From contig NZ_CP012024.1 in assembly GCF_001050115.1 (NCBI RefSeq), positions 662,001 through 726,000 on the forward strand: a stretch of 64,000 nucleotides of DNA. The letters run 5' to 3'. Positions 45,843 through 55,273 of the stretch are shown here, piece after piece (the stretch's first letter is position 1; each line of letters begins with the position of its first letter). The notes beneath the pieces are model-generated. The model did no database searches and was not told the DNA's origin. It saw nothing but the letters and a program-made list of their open reading frames with translations. The stretch comes from Bacillus smithii (GTDB lineage Bacteria > Bacillota > Bacilli > Bacillales > DSM-4216). The translations under genes and the position numbers were made by a program.

Positions 45843-46519
45843 TTAGCTTAAAAAATATTCAAAAGAACTACTCGCAAGGATCTTTAGAAGTAGCTGCTCT
45901 TCAAAATATCAACCTGGAGATTGAACAAGGGGAATTCGTTTCCATCATGGGGCCATCCGGTTCAGGAAAATCGACACTTATGAATATTATCGGTTGTTTA
46001 GATCGCCCCACCAGTGGAAGCTATATCCTTAATCATATCGATGTTTTGAAGGCAGAAGAATCTAAAATGGCTCTTATTCGAAATCAATATATCGGATTCG
46101 TATTTCAACAATTTCACTTGCTGCCTCGTTTATCAGCTTTAGCCAATGTCGAACTCCCTCTTCTCTATGGCGGAATGAGAAAAAAAGAAAGACAAAGACG
46201 TTCGATAGAAGCCTTAGAAAAAGTGGGATTGGCTGATCGTATGAATCATTTACCTAATCAACTATCGGGAGGACAAAAACAGCGTGTGGCGATTGCTCGA
46301 GCGATTGCGACCAAACCAACGTTAATTTTGGCCGATGAACCGACAGGAGCTTTAGATTCTACCGCTAGTGAGCAAATCATGAACATTTTTACTCAATTAA
46401 ACAAAGAAGGAATCACCATTATCATCGTCACACATGAAAAAGAGGTAGCTGCTTATACTTCACGCCATATCCATATTAAAGACGGAAAAATCATACAAGA
46501 CGAGAGGTATAGTCTATGA
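45839..46519 (+). CDS. yknY: ABC transporter ATPase (YknY/MacB type)
   Basis: 226 residues. Walker [10 protein letters not shown] (38-46), Q loop [12 protein letters not shown], signature [15 protein letters not shown], Walker [14 protein letters not shown], switch His in VTHEKE. This is the LolD/MacB subfamily used for peptide and lipoprotein export or antimicrobial-peptide resistance. ATGA overlaps on both sides. Confidence 0.92.
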   Translation: MISLKNIQKNYSQGSLEVAALQNINLEIEQGEFVSIMGPSGSGKSTLMNIIGCLDRPTSGSYILNHIDVLKAEESKMALIRNQYIGFVFQQFHLLPRLSALANVELPLLYGGMRKKERQRRSIEALEKVGLADRMNHLPNQLSGGQKQRVAIARAIATKPTLILADEPTGALDSTASEQIMNIFTQLNKEGITIIIVTHEKEVAAYTSRHIHIKDGKIIQDERYSL

Positions 46520-47712
46520 ATTTGTTAGATAGCATTAAAATAGCGCTCACTTCTATTCTCTCTCACAAAATGCGTTCTATTTTAACCATGTTGGGAATCA
46601 TTATTGGGGTTGGTTCCATTATTGCGGTAGTAGCGATCGGACAGGGAGGTTCTGAAGCATTAAAATCCCAATTGGCGGGTTCGGGCAATAATACGTTAGA
46701 AATTCAATTTCAACCGGATGAGGACGAACTATCGGATCTATCTATAAATGACTCTCCTACTTTTACACAAGAGGACTTATTTCAATTAAGGAAGATACCT
46801 GAGGTTTCTCACGTTATTCCTACTAATACAAGCATGGATTCGATCATGATTGGAGATAAATCAATCAATGCCAGTATAACAGGAATTATTCATGACTATT
46901 TTGCGGTTCATTCGGTACAAGTAACAAAAGGACGCATGTTGTCTGAACATGATTTTTCTCAGTCGAATAATGTTGTGATGATCAATGAGAAAGCAGAACA
47001 AGAATTCTTTAAAAGAGAACGTTCTGTCGGTTCCATTATTACGATCAAGGGGCAGCCGTTTCAGGTTGTTGGCGTTTATAAGACGGGAAATCAATCATTT
47101 TTGGATTCACCAGAAGTGCTTATGCCGATATCCCTTTGGCCTGCGCTGTTTGGAACTGAGAATATACAATCCGTTACTATTCAAACCAAGAATGTGAATC
47201 AATTAGAGCTGGCCGGTAAAAAAGCAGTCAATATGCTCAATCATACGAAATCAGCTGATCTAAAAGGGAAATATGTCATTTTTGATCTGGAAACGTTAAA
47301 ACAAGGGATTTCGAAAATAACGAATATTATGACCATGATTATCGCCGGAATAGCGAGCATTTCTTTGCTTGTTGGCGGAATAGGTGTAATGAATATTATG
47401 TTAGTATCCGTCACAGAGAGGACAAGGGAGATTGGGATCCGAAAAGCATTAGGAGCATCAAGAGGAAAGATTTTATTACAGTTTTTGATTGAATCGATGA
47501 TGCTAACCCTTTTAGGCGGAATGATTGGCATCGGTTTAGGAGTAGGGGGAGCTTACATCATATCCGCCTTTGCCCATTGGCCGCCTCTCGTATCGCCTCA
47601 AGTGGTCATAGGAGGAGTATTATTCTCCATGGTTTTAGGCATCATTTTTGGATTAATTCCGGCTAATAAAGCAGCTAAAATGGAGCCCATTGAAGCTTTG
47701 CGTTATGAATAA
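46516..47712 (+). CDS. yknZ: ABC transporter permease (YknZ/MacB type)
   Basis: 398 residues. Four membrane helices: one N-terminal (MRSILTMLGIIIGVGSIIAVVAI), a large extracellular MacB periplasmic-core domain (about 45-265), then three C-terminal helices with GGIGVMNIMLVSVTERTREIGIRKALGA, the FtsX/MacB signature. Works with the preceding two genes. Confidence 0.92.
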   Translation: MNLLDSIKIALTSILSHKMRSILTMLGIIIGVGSIIAVVAIGQGGSEALKSQLAGSGNNTLEIQFQPDEDELSDLSINDSPTFTQEDLFQLRKIPEVSHVIPTNTSMDSIMIGDKSINASITGIIHDYFAVHSVQVTKGRMLSEHDFSQSNNVVMINEKAEQEFFKRERSVGSIITIKGQPFQVVGVYKTGNQSFLDSPEVLMPISLWPALFGTENIQSVTIQTKNVNQLELAGKKAVNMLNHTKSADLKGKYVIFDLETLKQGISKITNIMTMIIAGIASISLLVGGIGVMNIMLVSVTERTREIGIRKALGASRGKILLQFLIESMMLTLLGGMIGIGLGVGGAYIISAFAHWPPLVSPQVVIGGVLFSMVLGIIFGLIPANKAAKMEPIEALRYE

Positions 47713-47730
47713 TGGAAAGGAAGAGATCAG

Positions 47731-48390
47731 ATGGAAACAAAAGTAGAAGTGAATGAAGAGATCATGAAAAAACCTTCTTTAAGCGGCATGATTTTTTCTC
47801 CTGCCGTTCAGTTTGAAAGAATGAAAACAAACGCGCCCATAGGACTCCCTCTGTTTTATATGACGGTGTTGTTTGCGGTTGCGGGGGGGATTGGCGGATA
47901 TATAGGTTTAAACAGTTCCGATTTAAAGGATTTGGATATTCACGTTCCGGCCGCTTTTACGATTGGAACTGCCGTTATAGTCAGCATATTTTCAGGCATC
48001 ATTGGCTTTTTATTAACAGCTCTATTTTATAAAATCTGCATGATGTTGATGGGGAATGATACAAAGTATAAAAAACTTTTTGCCATTATAATGTATGCAA
48101 GTGTGATTTCTGTCATAGGCGGTATTATAAATGAAATCATTAACCTGGCGGTGGGTGCAGATAAAGTCACTTCCTTTACCAGTCTTGCCCCTCTCGTTAC
48201 GGGAAATAAAACGTTGAATGCTATAGCTCAAAACTTCGATGTTTTTCGCATTTGGTACTATGTCGTCCTAGGGATAGGTCTGCATATAGCAGCAGGATTA
48301 AGCAAAAATAAAGTGGTGATTCTTCTCGTTATTTTATTCGTCATCGTGGCCGGCATTAGCAGTTTAGGAGCATTCCTTCCTGGTCAGTAA
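47731..48390 (+). CDS. Yip1-domain membrane protein (YknW-like)
   Basis: 219 residues, five membrane helices. The opening SLSGMIFSPAVQFERMKTNAPIGLPLFYMT is typical of the Yip1 family. In B. subtilis yknW precedes yknXYZ and helps assemble the exporter; here the related gene follows the permease by 18 bases. AAAGGAAGAG before the ATG. Confidence 0.8.
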   Translation: METKVEVNEEIMKKPSLSGMIFSPAVQFERMKTNAPIGLPLFYMTVLFAVAGGIGGYIGLNSSDLKDLDIHVPAAFTIGTAVIVSIFSGIIGFLLTALFYKICMMLMGNDTKYKKLFAIIMYASVISVIGGIINEIINLAVGADKVTSFTSLAPLVTGNKTLNAIAQNFDVFRIWYYVVLGIGLHIAAGLSKNKVVILLVILFVIVAGISSLGAFLPGQ

Positions 48391-48424
48391 ACGATGGATT
48401 ATCTTATATACTTAACAAAATTAA

Positions 48425-48463
48425 AAGGTGTTTACTACGGACAATAGTATACACCTCTTTTTT
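48425..48463 (+). terminator. Terminator of the exporter operon
   Basis: AGGTGTTTACTA / TAGTATACACCT stem (one mismatch), then CTTTTTTTATG. Confidence 0.75.
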
Positions 48464-48750
48464 ATGTCATTTATTTTCTCTGTTTTCGGTTTTTCTATTT
48501 TTTGGCAATTCCCGTCGTTTTTGCTTTAGAAATTGCGCCTTCTAATCTAATATCTTCTTGTTTTTCTGCAGCAGTAATCATAAAGGAATTTAGGGCAGAA
48601 ATTCGATTTCATGAAATAAAGATGGTAGAATGAGACAAATCATATCTGGTTCCATTAATAAATAGTTGTCATGAGTACAAAAGATGATTCATAATGAAGA
48701 CCGTAATATTGGCTGCATGCGCTTTAAGAACAGAAAGCGGGTGAAGAAAC
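48464..48750. other. Region with a short minus-strand coding fragment
   Basis: Minus strand 48497-48605 reads NRISALNSFMITAAEKQEDI and on to GIAKK and a stop, preceded by a stop codon. It looks like the C-terminal remnant of a lost gene, not identified. The right part holds the upstream region of the RNA methyltransferase gene. Confidence 0.35.
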
Positions 48751-50133
48751 GTGAGTTCCAATCAACAAGTGAAAATTAAAAAACACCAGACTTTTCCGCT
48801 TACGATTAAAAGACTTGGAATCAACGGAGAAGGAGTTGGATATTTTAAACGGCAAGTCGTATTTGTTCCCGGTGCGCTGCCGGGAGAAGAAGTAGTGGTG
48901 GAAGCGACAAATGTGCATCCCAATTTTACGGAAGGGCGAATCAAAAAAATCAGAAAGAAATCCCCTTTTCGTGTAAAACCCCCATGTTCCGTTTATGAGA
49001 TATGTGGAGGCTGCCAGCTGCAGCATTTGTCCTACGAACGACAATTGGTCGAAAAGCGGGATATCTTAATTCAAGCTCTTGAACGCCATACCCAGTTTGA
49101 TATAACACAAATCGAAATTCGGCCAACCATCGGCATGGAAGACCCGTGGCACTACCGGAATAAAAGCCAATTTCAGCTTGGAAAGCAAAAGGAGCGGGTG
49201 ATTTCAGGGCTTTATCAATTGAATTCTCATAAGCTGGTCGATATTTCAACATGTATCGTTCAGCATCCAGAAACGGATAAAGCGACGCAGATTATTCGAG
49301 AAATTTTGTCCGACTTGCACATTCCTATTTTTGACGGACACACCAAAACTCCTGCTGTTAGAACCATCGTCACTCGAATTGGGACAAAAACCGGCCAAAT
49401 TCAAGTGGTTCTCATTACTACTCATAAAGAACTTCCGAAAAAACAACTCATTGTGGATGAAATCAAAAAAAGACTGCCAAACGTTGTCTCCATTATGCAA
49501 AATGTGAATCCAAAAAAGACATCGCTGATATTCGGAGAGAAAACGTATTTATTGTATGGAGAGCCTTCCATTACAGAGCAATTGGAACAATTCAGTTATG
49601 AACTGTCCGCGCGTGCATTTTTCCAATTAAACCCTGAACAAACGATCAAGCTTTACAACGAAGTGAACAAAGCAGCTTCGCTCACAGGAGAGGAAAAAGT
49701 GTTAGATGCTTATTGCGGGGTTGGAACGATCGGACTGTGGCTTGGAAAAGACGCTAAAGAAGTACGTGGTATGGATGTCATCCCGGAAGCAATAGAAGAT
49801 GCCCGTAAAAATGCTGAAAAACATGGCATGTCACATTTCGTCTATGAAACCGGAACAGCCGAAGAATGGCTGCCAAAATGGAAAAAACAAGGATGGATTC
49901 CCGATGTTGTGGTCGTTGACCCGCCTAGATCCGGATGCGACCGTGAATTTTTGAAAACGATCATGAACATCAAACCAAAGAGAATTGTGTATGTTTCCTG
50001 CAACCCTTCCACGTTAGCCAAAGATTTGCAGACGCTAAGCCCATTGTACAAAATCCATCACATCCAACCCGTCGATATGTTCCCAATGACCGCACATGTT
50101 GAATCTGTCACACAGTTGGAATTAAAGTTGTAA
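48751..50133 (+). CDS. yfjO: TrmA/RumA-family RNA (uracil-5) methyltransferase, YfjO-like
   Basis: 460 residues. An N-terminal TRAM domain ([30 protein letters not shown]) is followed by 4Fe-4S cysteines ([22 protein letters not shown]), a SAM motif ([16 protein letters not shown]) and the catalytic Cys in [13 protein letters not shown], with DPPRSGCD. Methylates uracil at C5 in rRNA or tRNA. B. subtilis has YefA (RlmCD) and YfjO of this family; the nearby yfk/yfj synteny suggests YfjO, but the assignment between them is by context. GTG start at 48751 after GGGTG. Confidence 0.85.
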   Translation: MSSNQQVKIKKHQTFPLTIKRLGINGEGVGYFKRQVVFVPGALPGEEVVVEATNVHPNFTEGRIKKIRKKSPFRVKPPCSVYEICGGCQLQHLSYERQLVEKRDILIQALERHTQFDITQIEIRPTIGMEDPWHYRNKSQFQLGKQKERVISGLYQLNSHKLVDISTCIVQHPETDKATQIIREILSDLHIPIFDGHTKTPAVRTIVTRIGTKTGQIQVVLITTHKELPKKQLIVDEIKKRLPNVVSIMQNVNPKKTSLIFGEKTYLLYGEPSITEQLEQFSYELSARAFFQLNPEQTIKLYNEVNKAASLTGEEKVLDAYCGVGTIGLWLGKDAKEVRGMDVIPEAIEDARKNAEKHGMSHFVYETGTAEEWLPKWKKQGWIPDVVVVDPPRSGCDREFLKTIMNIKPKRIVYVSCNPSTLAKDLQTLSPLYKIHHIQPVDMFPMTAHVESVTQLELKL

Positions 50134-50137
50134 AGCC

Positions 50138-50480
50138 AAAATAAACTCTTGCCATTCACAATAAACTCCTGCCAAAATGAAAACAAAGTTGTGCAAAAGT
50201 GTGGGAAAAGGTGTGAGTAAAAAGGAGAAACCCATCTCCCTCAAGCCTTTTCCCCTATTTTCTATCACGACTTTATTTTCAAACATAATAAAGTTCTGCC
50301 AGAAAAAATCGAAGCAAAAATCGAGAAAATGAGAGATTCGTGCATGACTTTATTATGAATGGAAAAATATAGGTAGCGTAGGAATGCGGGTTGAAGGGGT
50401 GGAGAGTAGCAGGAGTTTATTATGATTGAACAGAAGCTGTAGAACATAAATAAACTCTTGGCATTCACAATAAACTAGAA
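50138..50480. repeat. Cluster of seven AATAAACTCNTGCC repeats in both orientations
   Basis: Units lie at about 50138, 50159, 50284 (plus), 50346 and 50411 (minus), 50448 and 50469 (plus). The first two and the last two form a 28-base direct repeat AATAAACTCTTGNCATTCAC... (50139-50166 and 50449-50476, one mismatch). In between sits an imperfect hairpin with GGGAAAAGG / CCTTTTCCC arms (50203-50254). No open frame. MITE-like or regulatory, unknown. Confidence 0.65.
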
Positions 50481-50517
50481 TTTTTGTTTTCTCAACAAAA
50501 GTCCATATTGTATCGAG

Positions 50518-50548
50518 TAAACGCTCAGTCGTATGACTGAGCGTTTTT
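50518..50548 (+). terminator. Terminator hairpin that received intron copy 1
   Basis: AAACGCTCAGTC / GACTGAGCGTTT with a GTAT loop and a T run. The group II intron begins 3 bases after it. Confidence 0.9.
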
Positions 50549-50551
50549 AAT

Positions 50552-51191
50552 GTGCGCCCGGCATGTACATGAACTATAGGGTGTAAGTCCCGAACCCCGA
50601 AGACAGAAGTAGAGGTTAGCCAAGAGCAAGGGTGTCCGTGGTGACGCGGAATCTGAAGGAAGCTGGAGGCAAAACACCGGTCCGAGGAACACGAACCTCA
50701 TATAAGGCTAGGTATGATTGAGTGAGTTTGCATAACAAAACAAAGCTCTTTCTGTCGAAGGTCATATCGAGTAAATGAGGCGGATAGATGGTGTGAAAGT
50801 GCATGTACTTACCCGGGGAGGTCTGGCGGATATGTGAAGTACTCTTCATAACCTACTTAGTGATAAGTAGCTGAACCGTCAGAAGTCAGCAGAGGTCATA
50901 GTATTAGTTGGTCTAGAACAACTAAGAAGGACCGAACAATTAAGAGAGAATAGCCCTTGGTATTCAGTGAGTCATGATGAACACAGAAAACGTAGTACCT
51001 CACTTGAGGGAGGAAGCGGTGAATCCCGTGGGAGACCTCTTGGAGGGTGGAGTGACCACTGGCATAAAGAGAACAGCTATTCACGGAAGTTATAAAGACT
51101 TGCGTCAATTATCTTAATTGAACCGCCGTATACGGAACCGTACGTACGGTGGTGTGAGAGGACGGGAGTTAATCGCTCCCTCCTACTCGAT
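50552..51191 (+). mobile_element. Group IIC intron, ORF-less, copy 1 (640 bp)
   Basis: Begins GTGCGCCCGGC and continues with domain I sequence almost identical to the Oceanobacillus group IIC intron (for example AGGGTGTAAGTCCCGAAC and GAAGGAAGCTGGAGGC). Domain V lies at about 51120-51153 (ACCGCCGTATACGGAACC... with a CGC triad and a 2-base bulge), followed by domain VI with a bulged A and the end CTACTCGAT. No reverse transcriptase frame, only short frames in domain IV. An identical inverted copy lies at 57463-58102. Confidence 0.92.
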
Positions 51192-51327
51192 TGTGTTTGT
51201 TTCTCAACTGTACTAGAGGAGAGTTAATATTTCTTATGGGTTGATTATGACTTGAGAAAAGAGGATAGGAAAGTGGAAAAATAGAAATGATTAGGTATAT
51301 TGACCTGCTTTGGGGAGACTTCTATAA

Positions 51328-51963
51328 TTTGTTCATCGTTGGAAAGATGACAAAGGGAACTATCGGTGGTTTGAAGAATATACAACGCCTATGTTTGAAA
51401 AGGGAGAATTAATAGCCATTCACGGAATTATCAGGAATATAGATGAAAAAGTGAAATTACAGCAGGATTTAGAATATAGAATTACCCATGATGCTTTAAC
51501 AAATATATACAATCGAGAATTTTTTGAGCAAAGTATGGAGAAATACAATAATCACGTAAATACATCTGTGGCCATTATTTTGTGTGATTTGGATGAGTTA
51601 AAGTATTTGAATGATAACCACGGCCATAAAAAAGGTGACTTTCTCATAAAAGAGTCTGCTAAGTTATTAAACCAATTTTTCTCGGAGAATGCGATTGTTG
51701 CAAGGATTGGTGGAGATGAGTTTGCTGTTATCATAAAAGATGCAGATAAAGTAGAAGTTGAACATCTCTGTCAAAATCTTTCCGCAGAAATTAGTGAGTA
51801 CAACAGAAACAGCAAAGATATAAAAATCAAAATGTCGATGGGATATGCTTTTAGTAAGTATTCCATCGGAAAAATGGAGAAGTTATTTGCTGCAGCTGAC
51901 AAAAATATGTATCAAGATAAAAAGGCAAAGAAAGAGCAGAAGTTGATTCAATTAGGACTATGA
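51328..51963 (+). pseudogene. PAS-GGDEF diguanylate cyclase remnant (N-terminally truncated)
   Basis: The frame after the stop at 51325-51327 reads FVHRWKDDKGNYRWFEEYTT, the second half of a PAS_3 domain, then a linker and a full GGDEF domain (LTNIYNREFFEQ; RIGGDEFAVII). The PAS start and any upstream domains are gone. A product from ATG 51391 (190 residues) with an intact GGDEF domain is conceivable, but it has no good ribosome site apart from GGTGG far upstream. c-di-GMP synthesis would need dimerisation. Its broken edge lies 136 bases after intron copy 1. Confidence 0.7.
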
Positions 51964-52743
51964 TTGTAGAGAGCATTGACGGGTGATTATTTTTTTATTT
52001 AAGTCAAATTGAAAAATTCACATAAACAAATAGTTTAAGTCTGATAAAGAGAGTGTTGTTTTACATATGTCGAAAATCAAACTGCTTTATTTGTTTGACA
52101 ATAAGGCACAATGAAAAGTTGCGAAAATTTGAAAAATCGAACTGAATTGTAGGGAAGGAATTGAATGTTGATCGATCTCTCTTCCCTAAATAAAATTCCA
52201 AAATCAAATTAAAGTAGTGCGAAAAGGAAAAATAAAATCCTTTTGCGATTGCAGTTGTTGCTACTAATCCGTCAATGATGGGCAAAGAGAATCAATCTTA
52301 TTTAGATTTTCGTTCAACTCTTTAAGGATATCTCTATATAAAAAAGAGTGAAAAACTTTATATGTTGTGATTGTTTAATCAAAACGAAAACGTTTTAAAT
52401 GATTGATTACAAGTTTGCTGGAAGTGTGGATCGAATTCATAAAACCAGAATATCTGCTGTTCCAGAGATTGTTTCCATCCCTTGGAGATCTATTTTAGGT
52501 ATTTCCGAGGTGATGGATTTTTTATGTATGAATGTATGGATTAAGTGTTTTACAACATGTTCTTTATAAGTTAGAAATTCTCTTTTGGAATAAATAATTT
52601 TCTCATAAGAATGCATCTGACAGGACGATTTTTGCCGGATAGCATTGGAAAATGACCTTTTAGCTTTATTATGAAGACAGCCATTGAAAGGACGAATACA
52701 ATTTAAGTAGCAAGAAATGTATGTATAGAAGGAGGATGGGGGA
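51964..52743. other. Decayed region with a PIN-domain fragment
   Basis: About 780 bases. On the minus strand, 52285 downward reads MPIIDGLVATTAIAKG, the end-motif of VapC-type PIN toxins (PIIDGLIAATA in the family), followed by unrelated sequence, so only a scrap remains. A further minus-strand frame at 52437-52769 is not recognised. The right end holds the LytTR promoter. Confidence 0.4.
52645..52672 (+). promoter_or_regulatory. Probable promoter of the LytTR-DUF3021 operon
   Basis: TTGGAA, 16 bases, TATTAT, 71 bases before the start codon. Confidence 0.45.
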
Positions 52744-53202
52744 ATGAAAGTGTCTTTAGATATTGACAATGACTACGATGAGACGACCGTGACCATTCAC
52801 TGTAAAGAAGTCGATGACACAATTAAAGAAATTCTTGATTTCTTAAAAGGAATGGAAACGGAATTTATCGTGGGTAAGAATGGGGATATGAATTATATTT
52901 TAAAGCCAAATGAAGTTCATTTTTTTCGTACAGAAGGAGATTTTGTTCAGGCTGTCACGGCTAAAGGAACATTTAAATTGAAGGAAAAGCTGTATGAGCT
53001 CGAAAAATTGCTTCCCTCTAACAAATTTGTTCGCATTTCTAAGTCCGTTATTGCCAATCTCCATGAGTTGAGTCGATTTGAAGCATCGTTCAACGGCACT
53101 CTATGCGTTTATTTTAAATCAGGAGAGAAAGAGTATGTTTCGCGGCATTATGTCCAAGCAATTAAAAAAGCATTAAAAATGAACAGGGGGAAAAAAGAAT
53201 GA
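52744..53202 (+). CDS. LytTR-domain transcriptional regulator
   Basis: 152 residues without a receiver domain. A short N-terminal region is followed by the LytTR DNA-binding domain (YILKPNEVHFFRTEGDFVQAVT, NKFVRISKSVIANLHELSRFE, YVSRHYVQAIKKAL). It overlaps the following membrane gene by 4 bases (ATGA). Such LytTR regulatory systems (membrane inhibitor plus LytTR) control bacteriocin or competence genes in streptococci; the target here is unknown. RBS GGAGG. Confidence 0.88.
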   Translation: MKVSLDIDNDYDETTVTIHCKEVDDTIKEILDFLKGMETEFIVGKNGDMNYILKPNEVHFFRTEGDFVQAVTAKGTFKLKEKLYELEKLLPSNKFVRISKSVIANLHELSRFEASFNGTLCVYFKSGEKEYVSRHYVQAIKKALKMNRGKKE

Positions 53203-53609
53203 AAGCTTTTTTATACAGAAGCATCATTGGAATATTGATCGGTTCCTTTGTGTCCGTCATGGTCACCGGCGGTATCATCTATTTCGGTCATATACATGTT
53301 ATTGATGGTGAAATTTTTATTAAAAACTCGCTGGGATCCATATTTTGTGGATGGTTTTTTACCGTATCTCCGCTTTATTTTGAAATAAAATCACTCCGTC
53401 TTTCGCAGCAAACGGCTTTGCATTTTATTACCATCATCGTGCTGTATTTTAGCTTGTCCTTAGGAATTGGATGGCTCCCCTTTGATATAAAAAGCATCTT
53501 GATTTCAGCAGCTATTTTTATAGCCATCTATATAGTCATTTGGGTCAGCTACTATTTATATTACAAAAACTTAGCAAAACGAATGAATGAAGATTTAAAG
53601 AAAATATAA
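53199..53609 (+). CDS. DUF3021 membrane protein, partner of the LytTR regulator
   Basis: 136 residues, four membrane helices (around 7-28, 45-62, 72-95, 102-125) with a short basic tail (KNLAKRMNEDLKKI). DUF3021 proteins are the usual partner of stand-alone LytTR regulators and probably act as membrane antagonists. It ends 3 bases before the truncated dihydrodipicolinate-synthase fragment. Confidence 0.85.
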   Translation: MKAFLYRSIIGILIGSFVSVMVTGGIIYFGHIHVIDGEIFIKNSLGSIFCGWFFTVSPLYFEIKSLRLSQQTALHFITIIVLYFSLSLGIGWLPFDIKSILISAAIFIAIYIVIWVSYYLYYKNLAKRMNEDLKKI

Positions 53610-53612
53610 TAA

Positions 53613-53912
53613 AACATTCCCTTCAAAATTGCTTCAAGTGTCAATTTTGCACCGGAATTATCGCTAGGCATTTATCAAGCGTTTCAAAATGGAGAAATGG
53701 AAACGGCCTTAAAGCTCCACCAGCGCTTGGCTTACTTGCCTCTTTTGTATAAACTGGATTCGCCGTTTGTCAATGTAGTGAAAGAGGCGATTGCACTGAG
53801 AGGCATCAATGTTTCAACGTATGTTTTACCGCCTGCCCGACCACTTGATCCGCTTAAAAAGGAAGAACTGAAAAAAATATTGCAAAAAGCTGGAGTTTTA
53901 TCATCGTCATAA
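53613..53912 (+). pseudogene. C-terminal fragment of a DapA/DHDPS-family protein
   Basis: Open from directly after a stop: NIPFKIASSVNFAPELSLGI, then ALKLHQRLAYLPLLYKLDSP and VVKEAIALRGINVSTYVLPP to a stop at 53912. This is the last ~100 residues of the N-acetylneuraminate lyase/DHDPS family (VKEALALRGI motif). The catalytic Lys and Tyr parts are missing. It was probably truncated when the LytTR-DUF3021 module arrived. Confidence 0.8.
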
Positions 53913-53917
53913 TCAAG

Positions 53918-53954
53918 AACGGCCCGATCTGTTCATCGACAGATACGGGCCGTT
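53918..53954 (+). terminator. Hairpin after the DHDPS fragment
   Basis: AACGGCCCG-ATCTGT / ACAGAT-ACGGGCCGTT stem of 15 pairs with one bulge, followed by GAAGTTTTC. It is probably the old terminator of the lost gene. Confidence 0.7.
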
Positions 53955-54216
53955 GAAGTTTTCATGTTGAACGTTTGCTTTCTATCAGGGGGTATTATTT
54001 TGCCAAGTTTTTTTCGAATTGGATATGAAATGAAATTTTCAACAAGAGATTGTACCAATATAGTGCAGAATAAAATGTTGCAGCTGGAAACAAGATAAGG
54101 TTACATAGGTAATGGATTCAAAATGCGGATGATCCATCATGATGGATTCTCATTCCGGGGATGAATGTTTTTTTGGATTGGTTGCATACTACGGAAAGAA
54201 GAAAGGAGTGGAAGGG
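53955..54216. other. Upstream region of yteA
   Basis: AT-rich, no gene seen. An open frame that enters yteA from 54139 lacks a ribosome site. Confidence 0.4.
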
Positions 54217-54993
54217 ATGCTATCACAAGACCAAATTACCGATTTTCGGGGGCGGCTGTTAGATGCAAAAAAGGATTTAGAAAAAAGGTTACAAATGAAC
54301 GATCGTTATAATCTAGAAAGCGGGCATCCTCACAGTTCGGTGGGCGAACTGTCCAGCTATGATAACCACCCTGGGGATGAAGGTACAGAGCTTTTTGAAA
54401 GGGAAAAAGATTTGGCGCTGGACGAGCATTCCCGACTCGAATGGCGGAATATTCGTCGCGCGCTTGAAGCCATAGAGAATGGAACGTATGGAATATGTGA
54501 GAAATGCGGAAAAGAGATACCGTATGAACGATTGGATGCACTCATAACCGCAACCACATGTAAAGAACATTCACCGGATCAGGAAACATCACGTTCTCGT
54601 CCGGTGGAAGAAGAAGTATTAACGCCTCCATTCGGGAAATTTGATGGTGACGATCGAGATGAATCGGTTGCTTTTGATTCGGAAGATTCTTGGCAAGCAG
54701 TGGCGGAATGGGGAACTTCAGAAACGCCGTCGGATTTTATTGAATCTCCGCTTCATTATAATGATATGTATATTGAGTCGGAAGAAAATGTTGGATATGT
54801 AGAAGATTATGAGAATTTTATCGGAAATAATATCGTTGGAAAAGGGATCAAGGTGTACCCAAATGATCAACATGAGATATTCGAAGAAGCTCTTGACGAG
54901 GAAGGAATCATGACTACTTTCGGCGATCTCCATCCTTTTGAACGAGAACCTTATGTCGAAGATAAAAAGATAAAACGAACCCGTGACGAATAA
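54217..54993 (+). CDS. yteA: TraR/DksA zinc-finger protein, YteA-like
   Basis: 258 residues from the ATG at 54217, 8 bases after AAAGGAGTGG. The N-terminal coiled coil (QITDFRGRLLDAKKDLEKRLQ) and SSYDNHPGDEGTELFEREKDLAL are typical of the YteA group, followed by the DksA-type zinc motif CEKCGKEIPYERL...TTCKEH (three Cys visible, fourth position His). The long acidic tail is family-typical. May modulate RNA polymerase; function in Bacillus is poorly known. Confidence 0.85.
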   Translation: MLSQDQITDFRGRLLDAKKDLEKRLQMNDRYNLESGHPHSSVGELSSYDNHPGDEGTELFEREKDLALDEHSRLEWRNIRRALEAIENGTYGICEKCGKEIPYERLDALITATTCKEHSPDQETSRSRPVEEEVLTPPFGKFDGDDRDESVAFDSEDSWQAVAEWGTSETPSDFIESPLHYNDMYIESEENVGYVEDYENFIGNNIVGKGIKVYPNDQHEIFEEALDEEGIMTTFGDLHPFEREPYVEDKKIKRTRDE

Positions 54994-55141
54994 GAGCGGA
55001 TTTTTCGTTATGGTGGATCGCTCCATTATTTTGGCTGCTTTTGAAAAAAGGAAAGCATCTGTTGATGTTTGATGAGACAAAACCGTTCAGCATATCTCGT
55101 TCCAGAAAGGAAAAAATAAAAAAGGAGGGGGGAATGATCAT

Positions 55142-55273
55142 ATGGGAAAAACAAAGGCCGGAAATGCCAACGCGCAGCGCAACAATCAGGCAAAGCAAAA
55201 AAACGGTTATCCTAAAATCACTAATTATGCTCAAATGGAAGCAGAAATCATGCGTGAAAAAAAGCGGGATTAA
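55142..55273 (+). CDS. Small basic protein (43 aa), unknown
   Basis: ATG at 55142 behind AAAGGAGGGGGG. MGKTKAGNANAQRNNQAKQ is followed by KNGYPKITNYAQMEAEIMRE and KKRD. The Gln/Asn-rich, hydrophilic composition looks like a small spore-associated protein, but I do not recognise the family. A terminator (55343-55374) follows. Confidence 0.6.
   Translation: MGKTKAGNANAQRNNQAKQKNGYPKITNYAQMEAEIMREKKRD

Noticed and set aside
50138-50480. CRISPR array
   Set aside because: Units are in both orientations with irregular spacing and no cas genes nearby.
50616-51108. Antisense open frames of 70-77 codons inside the group II intron, repeated exactly at 57546-58038
   Set aside because: They recur only because the introns are identical; no ribosome sites, and they cover structured RNA domains.
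52384-52400. Catabolite-response-like AACGAAAACGTTTTAA
   Set aside because: Poor match to the cre consensus and not next to a likely target promoter.
52437-52769. 110-codon minus-strand frame overlapping the LytTR start
   Set aside because: No start context or recognisable domain; it overlaps a better-supported promoter and gene.
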